DNA of 64,000 bases from Nonomuraea glycinis (GTDB lineage: Bacteria; Actinomycetota; Actinomycetes; Streptosporangiales; Streptosporangiaceae), in the NCBI RefSeq assembly GCF_014646515.1, contig NZ_BMNK01000008.1:62001-126000 (forward strand), given 5' to 3'. A program made the translations under genes and the position numbers. Each line of letters starts with the position of its first letter. Position 1 is the first letter of the stretch. This document shows, piece by piece, positions 41,245-50,609 of the stretch. The notes beneath the pieces were generated by a model, which did not search any database, was not told the origin of the DNA, and was given only the letters and a program-made list of their open reading frames with translations.

Positions 41245-44200
41245 ATGCGGTTCGGCGTTCTGGGTCCCCTGGAGGTGCGCGGCCCCGGCGGGGAGCTGAT
41301 CCCCGTCGGCGGGCCGCGGCCGCGCGCCCTGCTGGTGATGCTGCTGCTGAACGCCGGACAGGTGGTCGGCGTGGAAGCACTGATCGACGGCCAGTACGGC
41401 GAGGACCCGCCCGCCGGTGCGGCCAACGCCGTGCAGGCCCAGGTGTCCCGGTTGCGGCGCGCTCTGGGGGCCGGCCAGATCGAGTTCCGGGGCGGCGGAT
41501 ACCTGCTCGCCGTGGACCCCGGCACCGTGGACGCGCACCGGTTCGAACGGCTGGCCCGGCAGGGGCGGGAGTTGCTGTCGGCGGGCCGGTTCGAGGCCGC
41601 CGCCGGGACGCTCCGCCAGGCGCTCGGGCTCTGGCGTGGGCCCGCCCTCCCCGACCTGCCGTTCGGGCAGGCGCAGGCGGCACGGCTGGAAGAGCTGCGG
41701 CTCACCGCCGGAGAAGACCTCGCCGAAGCGGAGCTGGCCCTGCCCGGGAGCGCCCCGGTGGCGGAGCTGCGGCGGCTGGTGTCGGCCCATCCGCTGCGCG
41801 AGCGGTTGAGGGCCCAGTTGATGCGCGCGCTGCACGCGGCCGGGCGGCAGGCGGAGGCGCTCGCGGCGTTCGAGGAAGGCCGCCGCCTGCTCGCCGACGA
41901 GCTCGGCGCCGACCCCTCCCCCGAGCTCGCCGCCGCCCACCTGGCCGTCCTGCGCGCCGAGCCGCCCGCCCCCGCGCCCCGCAGACTGCCGGCGCAGCTG
42001 ACCAGCTTCGTGGGGCGCGAACACGACCTCGCCCTGCTCGCCTCGCCCGGCTCCCGGCTGCGCACGATCGTGGGGCCCGGCGGCATCGGAAAGACCCGGC
42101 TGGCCATCGAAGCGGCCGCCCGCGACAGCCGCGAAACCTACTTCGCCGACCTGTCCCCCCTCCCACCCCCGAAGGCGCAGGATTCAGCGGCCCCCCGCCC
42201 CACACCCACGGATGCGGAAGCAGCCTGGGACGCGCTCCCTCCTACGGGGGTGGAGGGTTCAGCGGCTGCCGGTTCGTACGGGGTGGAGCAGGTGGCTCGG
42301 GTGGTGCTGGGCGCGCTCGGGGTGCGGGAAGGCGGGCTGCGCACGCCTCAGCTGCGTGATCCCGTCCAGCGCTTGGTGTCGGCGCTCGCCGAGCGGGACA
42401 CGGTGATCGTCCTGGACAACTGCGAACATCTCATCGCCTCTGCCGCCGCGCTGGTCCGCACGCTGCTGGCCGAGTGTCCCCGGCTGTGCGTCCTGGCCAC
42501 CAGCCGCGAGCCGCTGGGCATCACCGGCGAAGCGCTGGTGCCGCTGACGCCGCTGGCCATCCCCCCTCCCGAACCCCCCGGCCTCCCCACCGAGGGCATC
42601 CCCCCATCCGGCTCCCCGGCCGCGAAAGCTCCGACGGTCGGCATGTCGGCGGTGCAAGCGCTTGGGTATCCCGCCGTGCGGCTGTTCGCCGACCGAGCGG
42701 CAGCCGTGCGGCCGGCGTTCGAGGTGCGGCAGGACAACGTGGACGCGGTGGTGCGGATCTGCGCCACACTGGACGGGCTGCCGCTGGCCATCGAGCTGGC
42801 GGCGGCGCGGCTGCGGTCGTTCGACGTCGCGGAGATCGCCGCGCGGCTGGCCGAGCATGGCCGGTTCCGGCTGCTGTCCCGAGGCGATCGGACGGGCGCG
42901 GCGAGGCATCGGGCGCTGCGGGCGGTGGTGGAGTGGAGCTGGGACCTGCTCACCCCCGAGGAACAGACACTGGCCAGGCGGTTCGCGGTGTTCACCGCAG
43001 GCGCGACGATCGCGGCCGTCGAAGCCGTGTGCGAGCGGGCCACCGACGACGTTGCCGGGGTGTTGGCGGATCTGGTGGACAAGTCGCTGGTCGGCGTCGA
43101 CGGCGGGCGTTACCGGATGCTGGAGACGATCAGGTTGTTCTGTGCCGAGCGGCTGGCCGAGGCGGGTGAGGAGGACGGTGTACGCGGGCGGCATGCTCGC
43201 TGGTACGAAGGGCTGGCGCGGCGGGCCGATCCGTGGCTGCGGCGGGGTGAGCAGCTCGGCTGGCTGGCTCTGCTGACCGCCGAGCACGGCAACCTCATGG
43301 CCGCGCTGCGCTGGGCCGTGCGGCATGACCCGGAGGCGGCGCTGCGGATGGTGACGGAGCTGGCGACCTGCTGGTGGCTGAGCGGGCGGCAGAGCCAGGC
43401 CGGGGACGTGGCCGCCGAGCTGCTCAAGGTCACCGGCGCGCCGTTTCCCGGGCTGGAGGAGGCGTACGTCATGTGCGTGCTGCATGCCGTGCCCAGGGCC
43501 GCGCCGGAGCACTGGGCGCGGGCGGAGGCGTACATGAGCGGGCTGGAACGGCCGTTGCGTCATCCGTTCACCGCCGCGCTGTGGGGGATGACCGTGGGGC
43601 CGCCCGCCTTGCCGGTAGGGCCGGAGCGGGATGGGATGCTCGGCTCCGATCCGTGGAGCGTGGCTCTGGGGCGGTTGAGCCGGGCCTTGCTGCGGTTGCT
43701 CGACGGCGAGCCGGCCGAGGCCGAGGTGGAGCTGGAGGAGGTGCTCGCGCGGTTCCGGGCCCTGGGTGAGCGGTGGGGCATCGCGCAGGCGCTGGACTGG
43801 CTGGCGGTGATCGCGAGCTGGCGTGGGGAGTGGGACCGCTGCCGGGTGCTGTGGCGGGAGGCGCTGGAACTGCTCGACGAGTTGGGCGCGCTGGAGGAGA
43901 CGGCGGACGTACTGGCGCGTCGGGGTGAGGCGCTGGTACGGGCGGGTGAGCTCGCGGCCGCGAGCGTCGACTTCCGGCGTGCCGGGGAGGCCGCCGCGCG
44001 GGCGGGCCGCTCGCAGGCTCCTGTCATGGCCGGGCTGGGGCTGGGAGAGCTCGCGTGGGCCGCAGGGGATTCGGCCGAGGCCCTCATGAGGCTGGAGGCG
44101 GCGCTGGCCGCCGCCCAGGGCGGTGGTTTCGGCGCCCAGCAGGCCCAGGCCCACGTCCTGGCGGCCCTCGCCCGACTGCCCGGCGGGTCCGGCAGGGCCG

Positions 44201-44625
44201 GTGGCGGCCAGGGCGGCGGCGCGTGGGTGCTTTACGAGCGGGCGGTCGCCGCCGCGTGTCGGTCGCCGCTGGGGTCGGATCTCGCCGACGCCGCCGAGTG
44301 GCAGGCCGAGGCGGTTCTGGCGGGGCTGGATGGGGACACGGACCGCCGTACCGGGATCCCAGCGCCGGCGCGGACCCACCGGAGCACGGCGGCTTCGGCT
44401 GTGGCGGGGCGGCGGGGGGCGCTTTTGCTGGGGGTGGCCGTGGCGTTGCGGGGGGTGGCCGTGGCCGGGGATCCGCATGTCGCTCGCACCGCCGAGGCCG
44501 CCAGGCGGCAGGCCGGGGCGGAGGGGTTCGCGGTCGCGTTCGCGCGTGGCGCGCGGGCGGGCCGTGAGGAGGCGCTGACAGTGCTGGACCAGGCGCGGGC
44601 CTGGGTGTCAGCCGACCGAGGGTGA
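41245..44625 (+). CDS. AfsR/SARP-like BTAD-STAND-TPR regulator (second)
   Basis: 1126 aa. MRFGVLGPLEVRGPGGEL starts the winged-helix domain (1-90). The BTAD covers about 95-240 and the STAND ATPase begins at about 250 (LTSFVGREHDLALL) with Walker A GPGGIGKTR (277-285) and Walker B DTVIVLDNCEH. The C-terminal half is TPR-like. Two Pro-rich inserts interrupt the ATPase: one after YFADLSPLPPP (about 300-345), the other after PLAIPPPEPPGLP (about 437-465). It probably controls the transporter operon just upstream or the oxygenase/terpene genes downstream. Confidence 0.9.
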   Translation: MRFGVLGPLEVRGPGGELIPVGGPRPRALLVMLLLNAGQVVGVEALIDGQYGEDPPAGAANAVQAQVSRLRRALGAGQIEFRGGGYLLAVDPGTVDAHRFERLARQGRELLSAGRFEAAAGTLRQALGLWRGPALPDLPFGQAQAARLEELRLTAGEDLAEAELALPGSAPVAELRRLVSAHPLRERLRAQLMRALHAAGRQAEALAAFEEGRRLLADELGADPSPELAAAHLAVLRAEPPAPAPRRLPAQLTSFVGREHDLALLASPGSRLRTIVGPGGIGKTRLAIEAAARDSRETYFADLSPLPPPKAQDSAAPRPTPTDAEAAWDALPPTGVEGSAAAGSYGVEQVARVVLGALGVREGGLRTPQLRDPVQRLVSALAERDTVIVLDNCEHLIASAAALVRTLLAECPRLCVLATSREPLGITGEALVPLTPLAIPPPEPPGLPTEGIPPSGSPAAKAPTVGMSAVQALGYPAVRLFADRAAAVRPAFEVRQDNVDAVVRICATLDGLPLAIELAAARLRSFDVAEIAARLAEHGRFRLLSRGDRTGAARHRALRAVVEWSWDLLTPEEQTLARRFAVFTAGATIAAVEAVCERATDDVAGVLADLVDKSLVGVDGGRYRMLETIRLFCAERLAEAGEEDGVRGRHARWYEGLARRADPWLRRGEQLGWLALLTAEHGNLMAALRWAVRHDPEAALRMVTELATCWWLSGRQSQAGDVAAELLKVTGAPFPGLEEAYVMCVLHAVPRAAPEHWARAEAYMSGLERPLRHPFTAALWGMTVGPPALPVGPERDGMLGSDPWSVALGRLSRALLRLLDGEPAEAEVELEEVLARFRALGERWGIAQALDWLAVIASWRGEWDRCRVLWREALELLDELGALEETADVLARRGEALVRAGELAAASVDFRRAGEAAARAGRSQAPVMAGLGLGELAWAAGDSAEALMRLEAALAAAQGGGFGAQQAQAHVLAALARLPGGSGRAGGGQGGGAWVLYERAVAAACRSPLGSDLADAAEWQAEAVLAGLDGDTDRRTGIPAPARTHRSTAASAVAGRRGALLLGVAVALRGVAVAGDPHVARTAEAARRQAGAEGFAVAFARGARAGREEALTVLDQARAWVSADRG

Positions 44626-44656
44626 GCTGTCAGCGGCCCCCGGCACAGTCCTGACC

Positions 44657-45793
44657 ATGCAGAACATGAAGGTCCTCATCTCGGGCGCGAGCATCGCCGG
44701 CCCCGCGCTCGCCTACTGGCTCGACCGCTACGGCTGCGACGTCACCGTGGTGGAGAAGGCGCCGGCCCTGCGGACGGGCGGGCAGGCGGTCGACTTCAAG
44801 GGCGTGACGCACCGCACGGTGCTGGCCCGCATGGGCATCCTGGAGGAGGTACGGCGACGCCAGACGGGCGGCTCCGACCAGGTCATCGTCGACGCGAACG
44901 GCAGGCGGCTGGCGGTCATGCCGGGCGAGTTCACCGGCGGGGAGATCGAGATCCCGCGCGGCGATCTGGCGGCCCTGCTGTTCGAGCGGACCGCGCACAC
45001 GTGCGCATACGTCTTCGGCGACTCCATCAGCTCGCTGACCCAGACCGGCGACGGCGTACGCGTCACCTTCGAGCGAGCCGCGCCGCGCACCTTCGATCTG
45101 GTGGTGGGGGCGGACGGCATCCACTCGAACGTGCGGCGGCTGGCGTTCGGCCCCGAGGAGGCGTACGTGCGCTTCCTCGGCCACTACTACGCGCTGGCCC
45201 AGATCGACGCCGGAGAAGGCGGGCAGATGTACAACGAGCCCGGTCGGATGGTGGCGCTGGGCGGGCCGAAGGCGCCGTCGTTCTTCGTCTTCGCCTCCGA
45301 GCCGCTCGACTACGACCGTTACGACGTCGAGCAGCAGCGGCGGATCCTGCTGGACGCCTACCGGGGCGGGGGCTGGCGGATCCCCGAGGTCCTGGCCAGG
45401 GTGGCGCAGGCGCCGGACGTCTATCTCGACTCGATCAGCCGGGTGGAGCTGGACCGTTACGCCGAGGGCCGGGTGGTGCTGCTGGGGGACGCCGCCTACG
45501 GCAACACCCTGGGCGGTTTCGGCACCGGCCTGGCCGTCGTCGGGGCGTACGTACTGGCGGGAGAGCTGGCGGCCGCGCGCGGTGATCACCGGGCCGGGTT
45601 CGCCGGCTACGAGAGCGCGTTCCGCGGCTATGCGAAGGTGGCCAGGCAGGGCAGCGCCGGACCGTTCCTCGCGCCCGGCACGCGCGCGCGGATCACGATG
45701 CGCAACTGGGTCTTCAAGCGCCGGCTGCTGCTGCGCGGGATGCTCAGGATGACCGACCGGTTCGCCACGGACATCGAGCTCAAGGACTACTGA
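44657..45793 (+). CDS. FAD-dependent aromatic/TetX-type monooxygenase
   Basis: 378 aa (ATG 44657; ATG 44666 also possible). The N-terminal dinucleotide fold is VLISGASIAGPALAYWL, the middle has DLVVGADGIHSNVRRLAFG (DG motif), and the second FAD contact is GRVVLLGDAAYGNTLGGFGTG. This is the PHBH-like group A flavin monooxygenase family, which hydroxylates aromatic or polyketide substrates with NAD(P)H. It sits between two STAND regulators and 2.4 kb from a terpene synthase, so a tailoring role is possible. Its TGA is directly followed by the stop of a small opposite-strand gene. Confidence 0.9.
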   Translation: MQNMKVLISGASIAGPALAYWLDRYGCDVTVVEKAPALRTGGQAVDFKGVTHRTVLARMGILEEVRRRQTGGSDQVIVDANGRRLAVMPGEFTGGEIEIPRGDLAALLFERTAHTCAYVFGDSISSLTQTGDGVRVTFERAAPRTFDLVVGADGIHSNVRRLAFGPEEAYVRFLGHYYALAQIDAGEGGQMYNEPGRMVALGGPKAPSFFVFASEPLDYDRYDVEQQRRILLDAYRGGGWRIPEVLARVAQAPDVYLDSISRVELDRYAEGRVVLLGDAAYGNTLGGFGTGLAVVGAYVLAGELAAARGDHRAGFAGYESAFRGYAKVARQGSAGPFLAPGTRARITMRNWVFKRRLLLRGMLRMTDRFATDIELKDY

Positions 45794-45919
45794 TCAATCC
45801 CAGTGGGGTGGTTTGTTCTCCCGGTAGAAGTCGTCGGGGTCGGCCTCGCGCCATTCGCCCCAGCCCTGGTCGGTGTCATCGGAGGTCTGCTCCGGGAGAA
45901 ATTCCGTCACGGCATACAT
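45794..45919 (-). CDS. 41-residue conserved actinobacterial protein (DDTDxGWG...PPHWD)
   Basis: A short frame on the minus strand reads MYAVTEFLPEQTSDDTDQGW, continues with GEWREADPDDFYRENKPPHW and ends in D-stop. The LPEQTSDDTDxGWG start and RPPHWD-type end are, to my knowledge, recurrent in small uncharacterised actinobacterial proteins. The pattern is very unlikely to arise by chance antisense to non-coding DNA. The start may be ATG 45919 or GTG 45910. It is acidic, soluble and without known function. It is tail-to-tail with the monooxygenase and diverges from the STAND gene. Confidence 0.75.
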   Translation of the reverse strand: MYAVTEFLPEQTSDDTDQGWGEWREADPDDFYRENKPPHWD

Positions 45920-46033
45920 GCTACTCAGTGCTACAAAGCCGACCCCAGCGCCCTTTCCGGTGCCGGGACAGGCGGCGAAGGCCGGGGTACGATGCCTACG
46001 CAGATGTGTCGCCTATCCCCCGTGAGGCTACCC

Positions 46034-48136
46034 ATGGCCACCCCGTCAGGATGGCGGCGAGACGGCAACCTACCGGCGGAGCTGACCAGCTTCGTGGGGC
46101 GGACGCGGCTGCTCGCCAACCTCAAGCGGCACCTCGGCGACTCGCGCCTGGTGACCGTCACGGGGATCGGCGGGGTCGGCAAGTCGCGGACGGTGCTCCG
46201 GCTGGCGCACCAGATCCGGGCGCAATATCCCGACGGCGTCTGGTTCGCCGACCTGGCCCGGCTGCAGGACGCCGGGATGGTCAGGCACACGATCGCCTCC
46301 GCGCTCGGCATCGCCGACCAGTCCTCCCGCAGTGAGACGGAGTCGCTGGCGGAGTGGGTGGGCATGCGGGACATGCTGCTCATCATCGACACCTGCGAGC
46401 ATCTGGTGCAGGGCTGCGCCGAGCTGGTCCACGAGCTGCTGGAGGCCGCGCCCAACCTCAAGGTGCTGGCCACCAGCCGCCAGTCGCTGCAGTTGCCGTA
46501 CGAGCACGTGGTGCCGGTGCCGCCGCTGCAGGTGCCCGGCGACGATCCGGTGGAGAGCCTGTTCACCAACGAGTCGGTGCAGCTGTTCGCGGCGCGGGCC
46601 GGGGCCGTGGTGCCCGATTTCGTGCTGGAGGAGCAGAACATCGCCGCGGTGGCCGAGCTGTGCCGCCGGCTCGACGGCATCCCGCTGGCGATCGAGCTGG
46701 CGGCCGTCCGCCTGCGCGCGCTCTCCGTCGAGCAGATCCTCGGCCTGCTGGCCGACCGGTTCAGCCTGCTGGCGGGCGCGAGCCGGACGGCGCTGCCCCG
46801 GCACCAGACGCTGCGCGCGGCCATCGGGTGGAGTCACGAGCTGTGCGAGCCCGCCGAGCGGCTGCTGTGGGCGCGGCTGTCGGTGTTCTCCGGCGACTTC
46901 GAGCTCGACGCCGCCCGTTACGTGTGCTCCGACGACCGGCTGCCCGCCGAGCACATCACCAACCTGGTCACCGGGCTGGTGGAGAAGTCGATCCTGCTGA
47001 TCAGGAGCAATCACGCCGGGGTCCGCTACAAGCTGATCGACACGCTCGCGGAGTACGGCGAGGAGTGGCTGGACAAGCTCGGGCAGACACAGGACCTGCG
47101 GCACCGGCATCTGGCCTACTACCTCGCGCTGGCGCAGCGCAGCGAGGACGCCTGGTCCGGGCCGAGGCAGATCTACTGGTTCATCCGCATGCGCCAGGAG
47201 CACGACAACGTACGGCTGGCGCTGGAGCACGCGCTGCGCACACCGGGCGAGTCGGTGCAGTCGCTGCAACTGCTGTCGTCGCTCTGGTTCATGTGGGTGT
47301 GCTGCGGCTTCCAGCGGGAGGGACGGCTCTACCTGGAGCGGGCGCTGGAGGCCAACCGCGGCGTGAGCAAGGAGCGGTGCAAGGCGCTGTGGGTGCTGTC
47401 CTACGTGCGCAGCGCCCAGGGCGACAGCGTGGGCGCGCTGGAGGCGGCCGAGCGCTGCAGCAAGGAAGCGGTCAGGGTGGGCGACTCCAAGGCCGTCATC
47501 CTCGCCTCCAAGATGCAGGGCACCGCGGCGGTCCTCCAGGGCGACCTGCAGAAGGCCAGCGCGCTGCTGGGTGTGGCGATCGAGTTCAACACCGACAACA
47601 AGGAGCTCAACCCGGGCCTGCTGCCGGCCATCGTCGAGCTGTCGATCGTGCTGACCGCCCAGGGTGAGATGTACGAGGCCGAATCGCTCCTGACCGACTG
47701 CCTGCAGGTCTGCACCGAGCGTGGCGAGCTGTTCGTGAGCTCGTACGCGCACTGGGCGCTGGCCCTGACCCAGCTGCACTCGATGAAGACGGATCAGGCG
47801 CTCAGCAACATCCAGGAGAGCCTGCGCATCAAGCGGCACTTCCACGACACGCTGGGCATTCTGATCGCGCTGGAGACCACGGCCAGGATCTTCACCGCGC
47901 TCGAACGCGTCGACATGGCGGCCCAGCTGCTCGGCGCCCTCCATCAGAACTGGAAGTCGGCCGGGCTGCCCATGCTCGGCGCTCCGTTCCTGGAGACCGA
48001 TCACGAGAAGTGCGTCAAGGAGTGCCAGCGGATCATGGGCCTGGACGGCTACAACGCGGCCTTCGAGGAGGGCGCGCGGCTCGACCTGGACGAGGCGTCC
48101 GCGCTCGCGCTGGGCGAGTTGGACGCCTCGTCCTAG
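46034..48136 (+). CDS. STAND (NB-ARC) ATPase/TPR regulator without an obvious DNA-binding domain
   Basis: The frame is open from 45803, but 45803-46033 overlaps a small opposite gene and lacks homology features. The ATG at 46034 with GTGAGG upstream is chosen (700 aa). It starts almost directly at the ATPase (LPAELTSFVGRTRLLANLKR, Walker A GIGGVGKSR 44-52, Walker B DMLLIIDTCEH). The arc/winged-helix region and a TPR-like C-terminal half follow. Unlike the other two STAND proteins here it has no BTAD/OmpR-like N-terminus, and I see no LuxR helix-turn-helix at the end (DEASALALGELDASS). The convergent terpene synthase 9 bp away suggests a regulatory link. Confidence 0.85.
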   Translation: MATPSGWRRDGNLPAELTSFVGRTRLLANLKRHLGDSRLVTVTGIGGVGKSRTVLRLAHQIRAQYPDGVWFADLARLQDAGMVRHTIASALGIADQSSRSETESLAEWVGMRDMLLIIDTCEHLVQGCAELVHELLEAAPNLKVLATSRQSLQLPYEHVVPVPPLQVPGDDPVESLFTNESVQLFAARAGAVVPDFVLEEQNIAAVAELCRRLDGIPLAIELAAVRLRALSVEQILGLLADRFSLLAGASRTALPRHQTLRAAIGWSHELCEPAERLLWARLSVFSGDFELDAARYVCSDDRLPAEHITNLVTGLVEKSILLIRSNHAGVRYKLIDTLAEYGEEWLDKLGQTQDLRHRHLAYYLALAQRSEDAWSGPRQIYWFIRMRQEHDNVRLALEHALRTPGESVQSLQLLSSLWFMWVCCGFQREGRLYLERALEANRGVSKERCKALWVLSYVRSAQGDSVGALEAAERCSKEAVRVGDSKAVILASKMQGTAAVLQGDLQKASALLGVAIEFNTDNKELNPGLLPAIVELSIVLTAQGEMYEAESLLTDCLQVCTERGELFVSSYAHWALALTQLHSMKTDQALSNIQESLRIKRHFHDTLGILIALETTARIFTALERVDMAAQLLGALHQNWKSAGLPMLGAPFLETDHEKCVKECQRIMGLDGYNAAFEEGARLDLDEASALALGELDASS

Positions 48137-48145
48137 ACGGGCAGG

Positions 48146-49144
48146 TCAGTGGGTCTGCGTCCACTGCGTGCCCGACGGCCAGGCACGGATGTAGCGTGCG
48201 CTGCCCAGGGAATACTCGATGTGCCCCCGGACCCAGTGCTCGAGACCCTGGACGTAGGCCAGCACCGCGGGCGTGGCCCATGTCTCGACGGTGCCGCGTA
48301 GCCGCACCATCTCCGCCACGGCGTGATCGTGCATGGCCGCCACCTCGTCGAGCGCCTCCTGGACGGAGTAGCCGCGATGGGTGACCAGGACGTTCACCAG
48401 GTTGTGGCGGGCCTGGTCGTGGATGCGTTCCTTGGCGTACGAGAACAGGTCGTTGTCCCAGACGACGAGGTCGTTCGCGTGCTCGGTGAGCGCGCGGATG
48501 TCGGGGTGGTGCCATTCCTCCGGGGTCAGCCGGTGGCCCCCGGCGATGTCGATGAGCGCGTACACGGGATACATGGCCCCGGTGCGGCGGCGCATGAACA
48601 CGTAGTCCTGGGGGGTCGGCACCACGTCCGACTCCCGGTTGGCGGCCTCCCAGACCTGCGCGAAGATGTACTCCTTCGTGGCGTTGCACCAGCGGTCGAG
48701 CTGGTCGGGCTGGGCGTGGACGGCGATGCGCTTCTTGAGTTCCCGCAGGGAGATGGCGAAGACGTTGGTGATCGGCTCGTCGGACTCGATGTCGTGCAGC
48801 ACCCGGAACATCTCCGGGAGCGCCCTGGCGATGAGCGCCGTGTGCGTGCTGAGGTCCTCCGACTCGCAGAAGCCGTCGTCGAAGGCGAACAGCCAGATGC
48901 ACCAGTCCATGAGCAGCTTGAGCATGTCGCGTTCGACGAGCGGGTAGGCGCGCGCGGTGAGCCAGCCGAAGCGAGCGCTCTTGTAGCGTTCGAGCATGTC
49001 GGCCTCCCCGAGCATGCCCGTCTCGAGGAGCCAGCCGAAGCTGTCCTCGCTGGCTTCGGCCACGTGCGGGTTGACCTCGTTGGCGAACGGACAGCGTAAG
49101 GGCGGGATCCGGAGGGGGGCAGGGGGTACGGATGTTGTAGCCAT
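48146..49144 (-). CDS. Class I terpene synthase
   Basis: ATG at 49144 with GGAGG close upstream, 332 aa, the usual length for bacterial sesquiterpene cyclases. The acidic Mg-binding motif is FAFDDGFCE (D89, D90, E94). The NSE triad is NDLFSYAKE (N231, S235, E239) and the terminal pair is RY (R317, Y318). RRRTGAMYPVYALIDIA contains the pyrophosphate-sensing Arg region. All metal and diphosphate contacts are present, so it should be active. The product cannot be deduced, and no prenyltransferase lies nearby. It is convergent with the STAND gene. Confidence 0.93.
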   Translation of the reverse strand: MATTSVPPAPLRIPPLRCPFANEVNPHVAEASEDSFGWLLETGMLGEADMLERYKSARFGWLTARAYPLVERDMLKLLMDWCIWLFAFDDGFCESEDLSTHTALIARALPEMFRVLHDIESDEPITNVFAISLRELKKRIAVHAQPDQLDRWCNATKEYIFAQVWEAANRESDVVPTPQDYVFMRRRTGAMYPVYALIDIAGGHRLTPEEWHHPDIRALTEHANDLVVWDNDLFSYAKERIHDQARHNLVNVLVTHRGYSVQEALDEVAAMHDHAVAEMVRLRGTVETWATPAVLAYVQGLEHWVRGHIEYSLGSARYIRAWPSGTQWTQTH

Positions 49145-49214
49145 GCCTCCACCATCGCAATAACCGTCAATTCTGCCTATACGGCCGCAGCAATGCCCCT
49201 TCTTCGTCTTCTCG

Positions 49215-49598
49215 CTACGGCGAGTCGGTGGCGAACCAGCTCTCGACACCGAACATCCGGGCGGTGCCGACCGCCGACGGCGTCCCGGCGTGCGGGTCGG
49301 CACCCGCGTCGAGCAGGGCTTGGACCACTTCTGACTCCTTCTTGAACACCGCTCCCACGAGCGGCGTCTGGCCCCGGTCGTTGGCCCGGCCCGGATCGGC
49401 GCCCAGCCCGGTCAGCATTCGGACCGTCCTGGCGTGACCGTGATAAGCCGCCAGCATCAGCAAAGTGTCACCTTTGCCGTTGGTGAGGTCGGCCGGAACG
49501 CCGGCTTCCACATCAGCCCGCAAGTCATCCGTCTCCCCGGCTCTGGCCAGCGCGAACAGCTTGGTGGCGAACTCTTCCAGCTCTGGGTCCCCGTCCAT
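49215..49598 (-). CDS. Small ankyrin-repeat protein
   Basis: 127 aa from ATG 49598 (MDGDPELEEFATKLFALARA). Ankyrin units are visible: GKGDTLLMLAAYHGHARTVR, MLTGLGADPGRANDRGQTPL, VGAVFKKESEVVQALLDAGA then DPHAG. It is probably a soluble protein-binding module; the partner is unknown. The longer open frame to 49691 adds no repeat sequence. It diverges from the PAC2 gene with ~95 bp between the starts. Confidence 0.9.
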   Translation of the reverse strand: MDGDPELEEFATKLFALARAGETDDLRADVEAGVPADLTNGKGDTLLMLAAYHGHARTVRMLTGLGADPGRANDRGQTPLVGAVFKKESEVVQALLDAGADPHAGTPSAVGTARMFGVESWFATDSP

Positions 49599-49693
49599 AC
49601 TTCGCGTTCTGCCTCGATAGGGTGCCCTGCACGGAATCGTTCCGGCTCGCCGTAGGTTCTGGATGAGAGTACCTAGGGAAAGGCTGTCCAACC

Positions 49694-50593
49694 GTGTTCG
49701 ACCCGACGGATCTATATGAGCTCGCCGATGATGTGCCCGAGCTGGCCGATCCGGTTTTGCTGTACCACTTCGACGGTTTTGTCGATGCCGGATCCACGGG
49801 GCGCCTCGCGCTGGGGCACCTGCTGGCCGAGCTGGAGCACCGGGTTGTCGCGACGTTCGACGTGGACCGGTTGATCGACTACCGCTCGCGACGGCCGATC
49901 ATGACCTTCGACACCGACAGATGGGTGGAGTGTGAGAGCCACGAACTGATCGTCCACATCGTCAAGGACGCCACCGGCACCCCGTTCCTGCTGTTCAGCG
50001 GGCCTGAGCCGGACGTGCAGTGGGAGCTGTTCACCCGGGCGGTCGGCGCGCTGGTCAAGCGGCTGGGCGTGAGCAGGCTGGTGACCATGCACGGCATCCC
50101 GATGGCCGTGCCGCACACCCGCCCGCTCGGCGTCACCGTGCACGCCAGCCGTCCCGAGCTGATCAGCCCGCAGGCCAGCGCGTTCGGCCGGGTCCAGGTG
50201 CCGGGCAGTGCCGCCGCGCTGCTGGAGTTCCGGCTCGGCGCCGAGGGGCACGACGTGGCCGGCTACGCGGTGCACGTACCGCACTATCTCTCGCAGGCCG
50301 AATACCCGAGCGCGGCCGTCGCCGCGCTGGAGGCGATCACCCGCAACACCGGCCTGGTCTTCCCGATGGACGGACTGCGGGAGGCGGCCCAGCGCACCAC
50401 GTCGGAGATCGAGGAGCAGATCCAGGCCTCCGCCGAGCTGTCCAGCGCGATCACCGGGCTGGAGCAGCAGTACGACGCCTTCGCGGCGGGCACCGACCGG
50501 GAGAACCTCATGGCCGACAGCACGCCGATGCCCACGGGGGACGAGCTGGCCGCCCAGTTCGAGCGGTTCCTCGCCGAGCGCGACGACGAATAG
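49694..50593 (+). CDS. PAC2-family protein
   Basis: 299 aa, GTG start. The Rossmann-like PAC2 fold is seen in PVLLYHFDGFVDAGSTGRLA, FLLFSGPEPDVQWELFTRAV, RLVTMHGIPMAVPHTRPLGV and GYAVHVPHYLSQAEYPSAAV. The C-terminal ~60 residues are helical (TSEIEEQIQASAELSSAITG). Archaeal/eukaryotic PAC2 proteins help assemble proteasomes. Actinobacterial members such as Rv2125 have no settled function, though these organisms do possess proteasomes. It is followed 16 bp later by an oxidoreductase gene. Confidence 0.92.
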   Translation: MFDPTDLYELADDVPELADPVLLYHFDGFVDAGSTGRLALGHLLAELEHRVVATFDVDRLIDYRSRRPIMTFDTDRWVECESHELIVHIVKDATGTPFLLFSGPEPDVQWELFTRAVGALVKRLGVSRLVTMHGIPMAVPHTRPLGVTVHASRPELISPQASAFGRVQVPGSAAALLEFRLGAEGHDVAGYAVHVPHYLSQAEYPSAAVAALEAITRNTGLVFPMDGLREAAQRTTSEIEEQIQASAELSSAITGLEQQYDAFAAGTDRENLMADSTPMPTGDELAAQFERFLAERDDE

Positions 50594-50609
50594 GCCTTAG
50601 CCTGGGGCG

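Noticed and set aside
42259..44478. 739-codon minus-strand frame opposite the second AfsR-like gene
   Set aside because: Antisense shadow without recognisable domains.
45803..46033. N-terminal extension of the STAND gene
   Set aside because: It overlaps the small opposite-strand gene and contains no domain. The ATG at 46034 has a Shine-Dalgarno-like GTGAGG.
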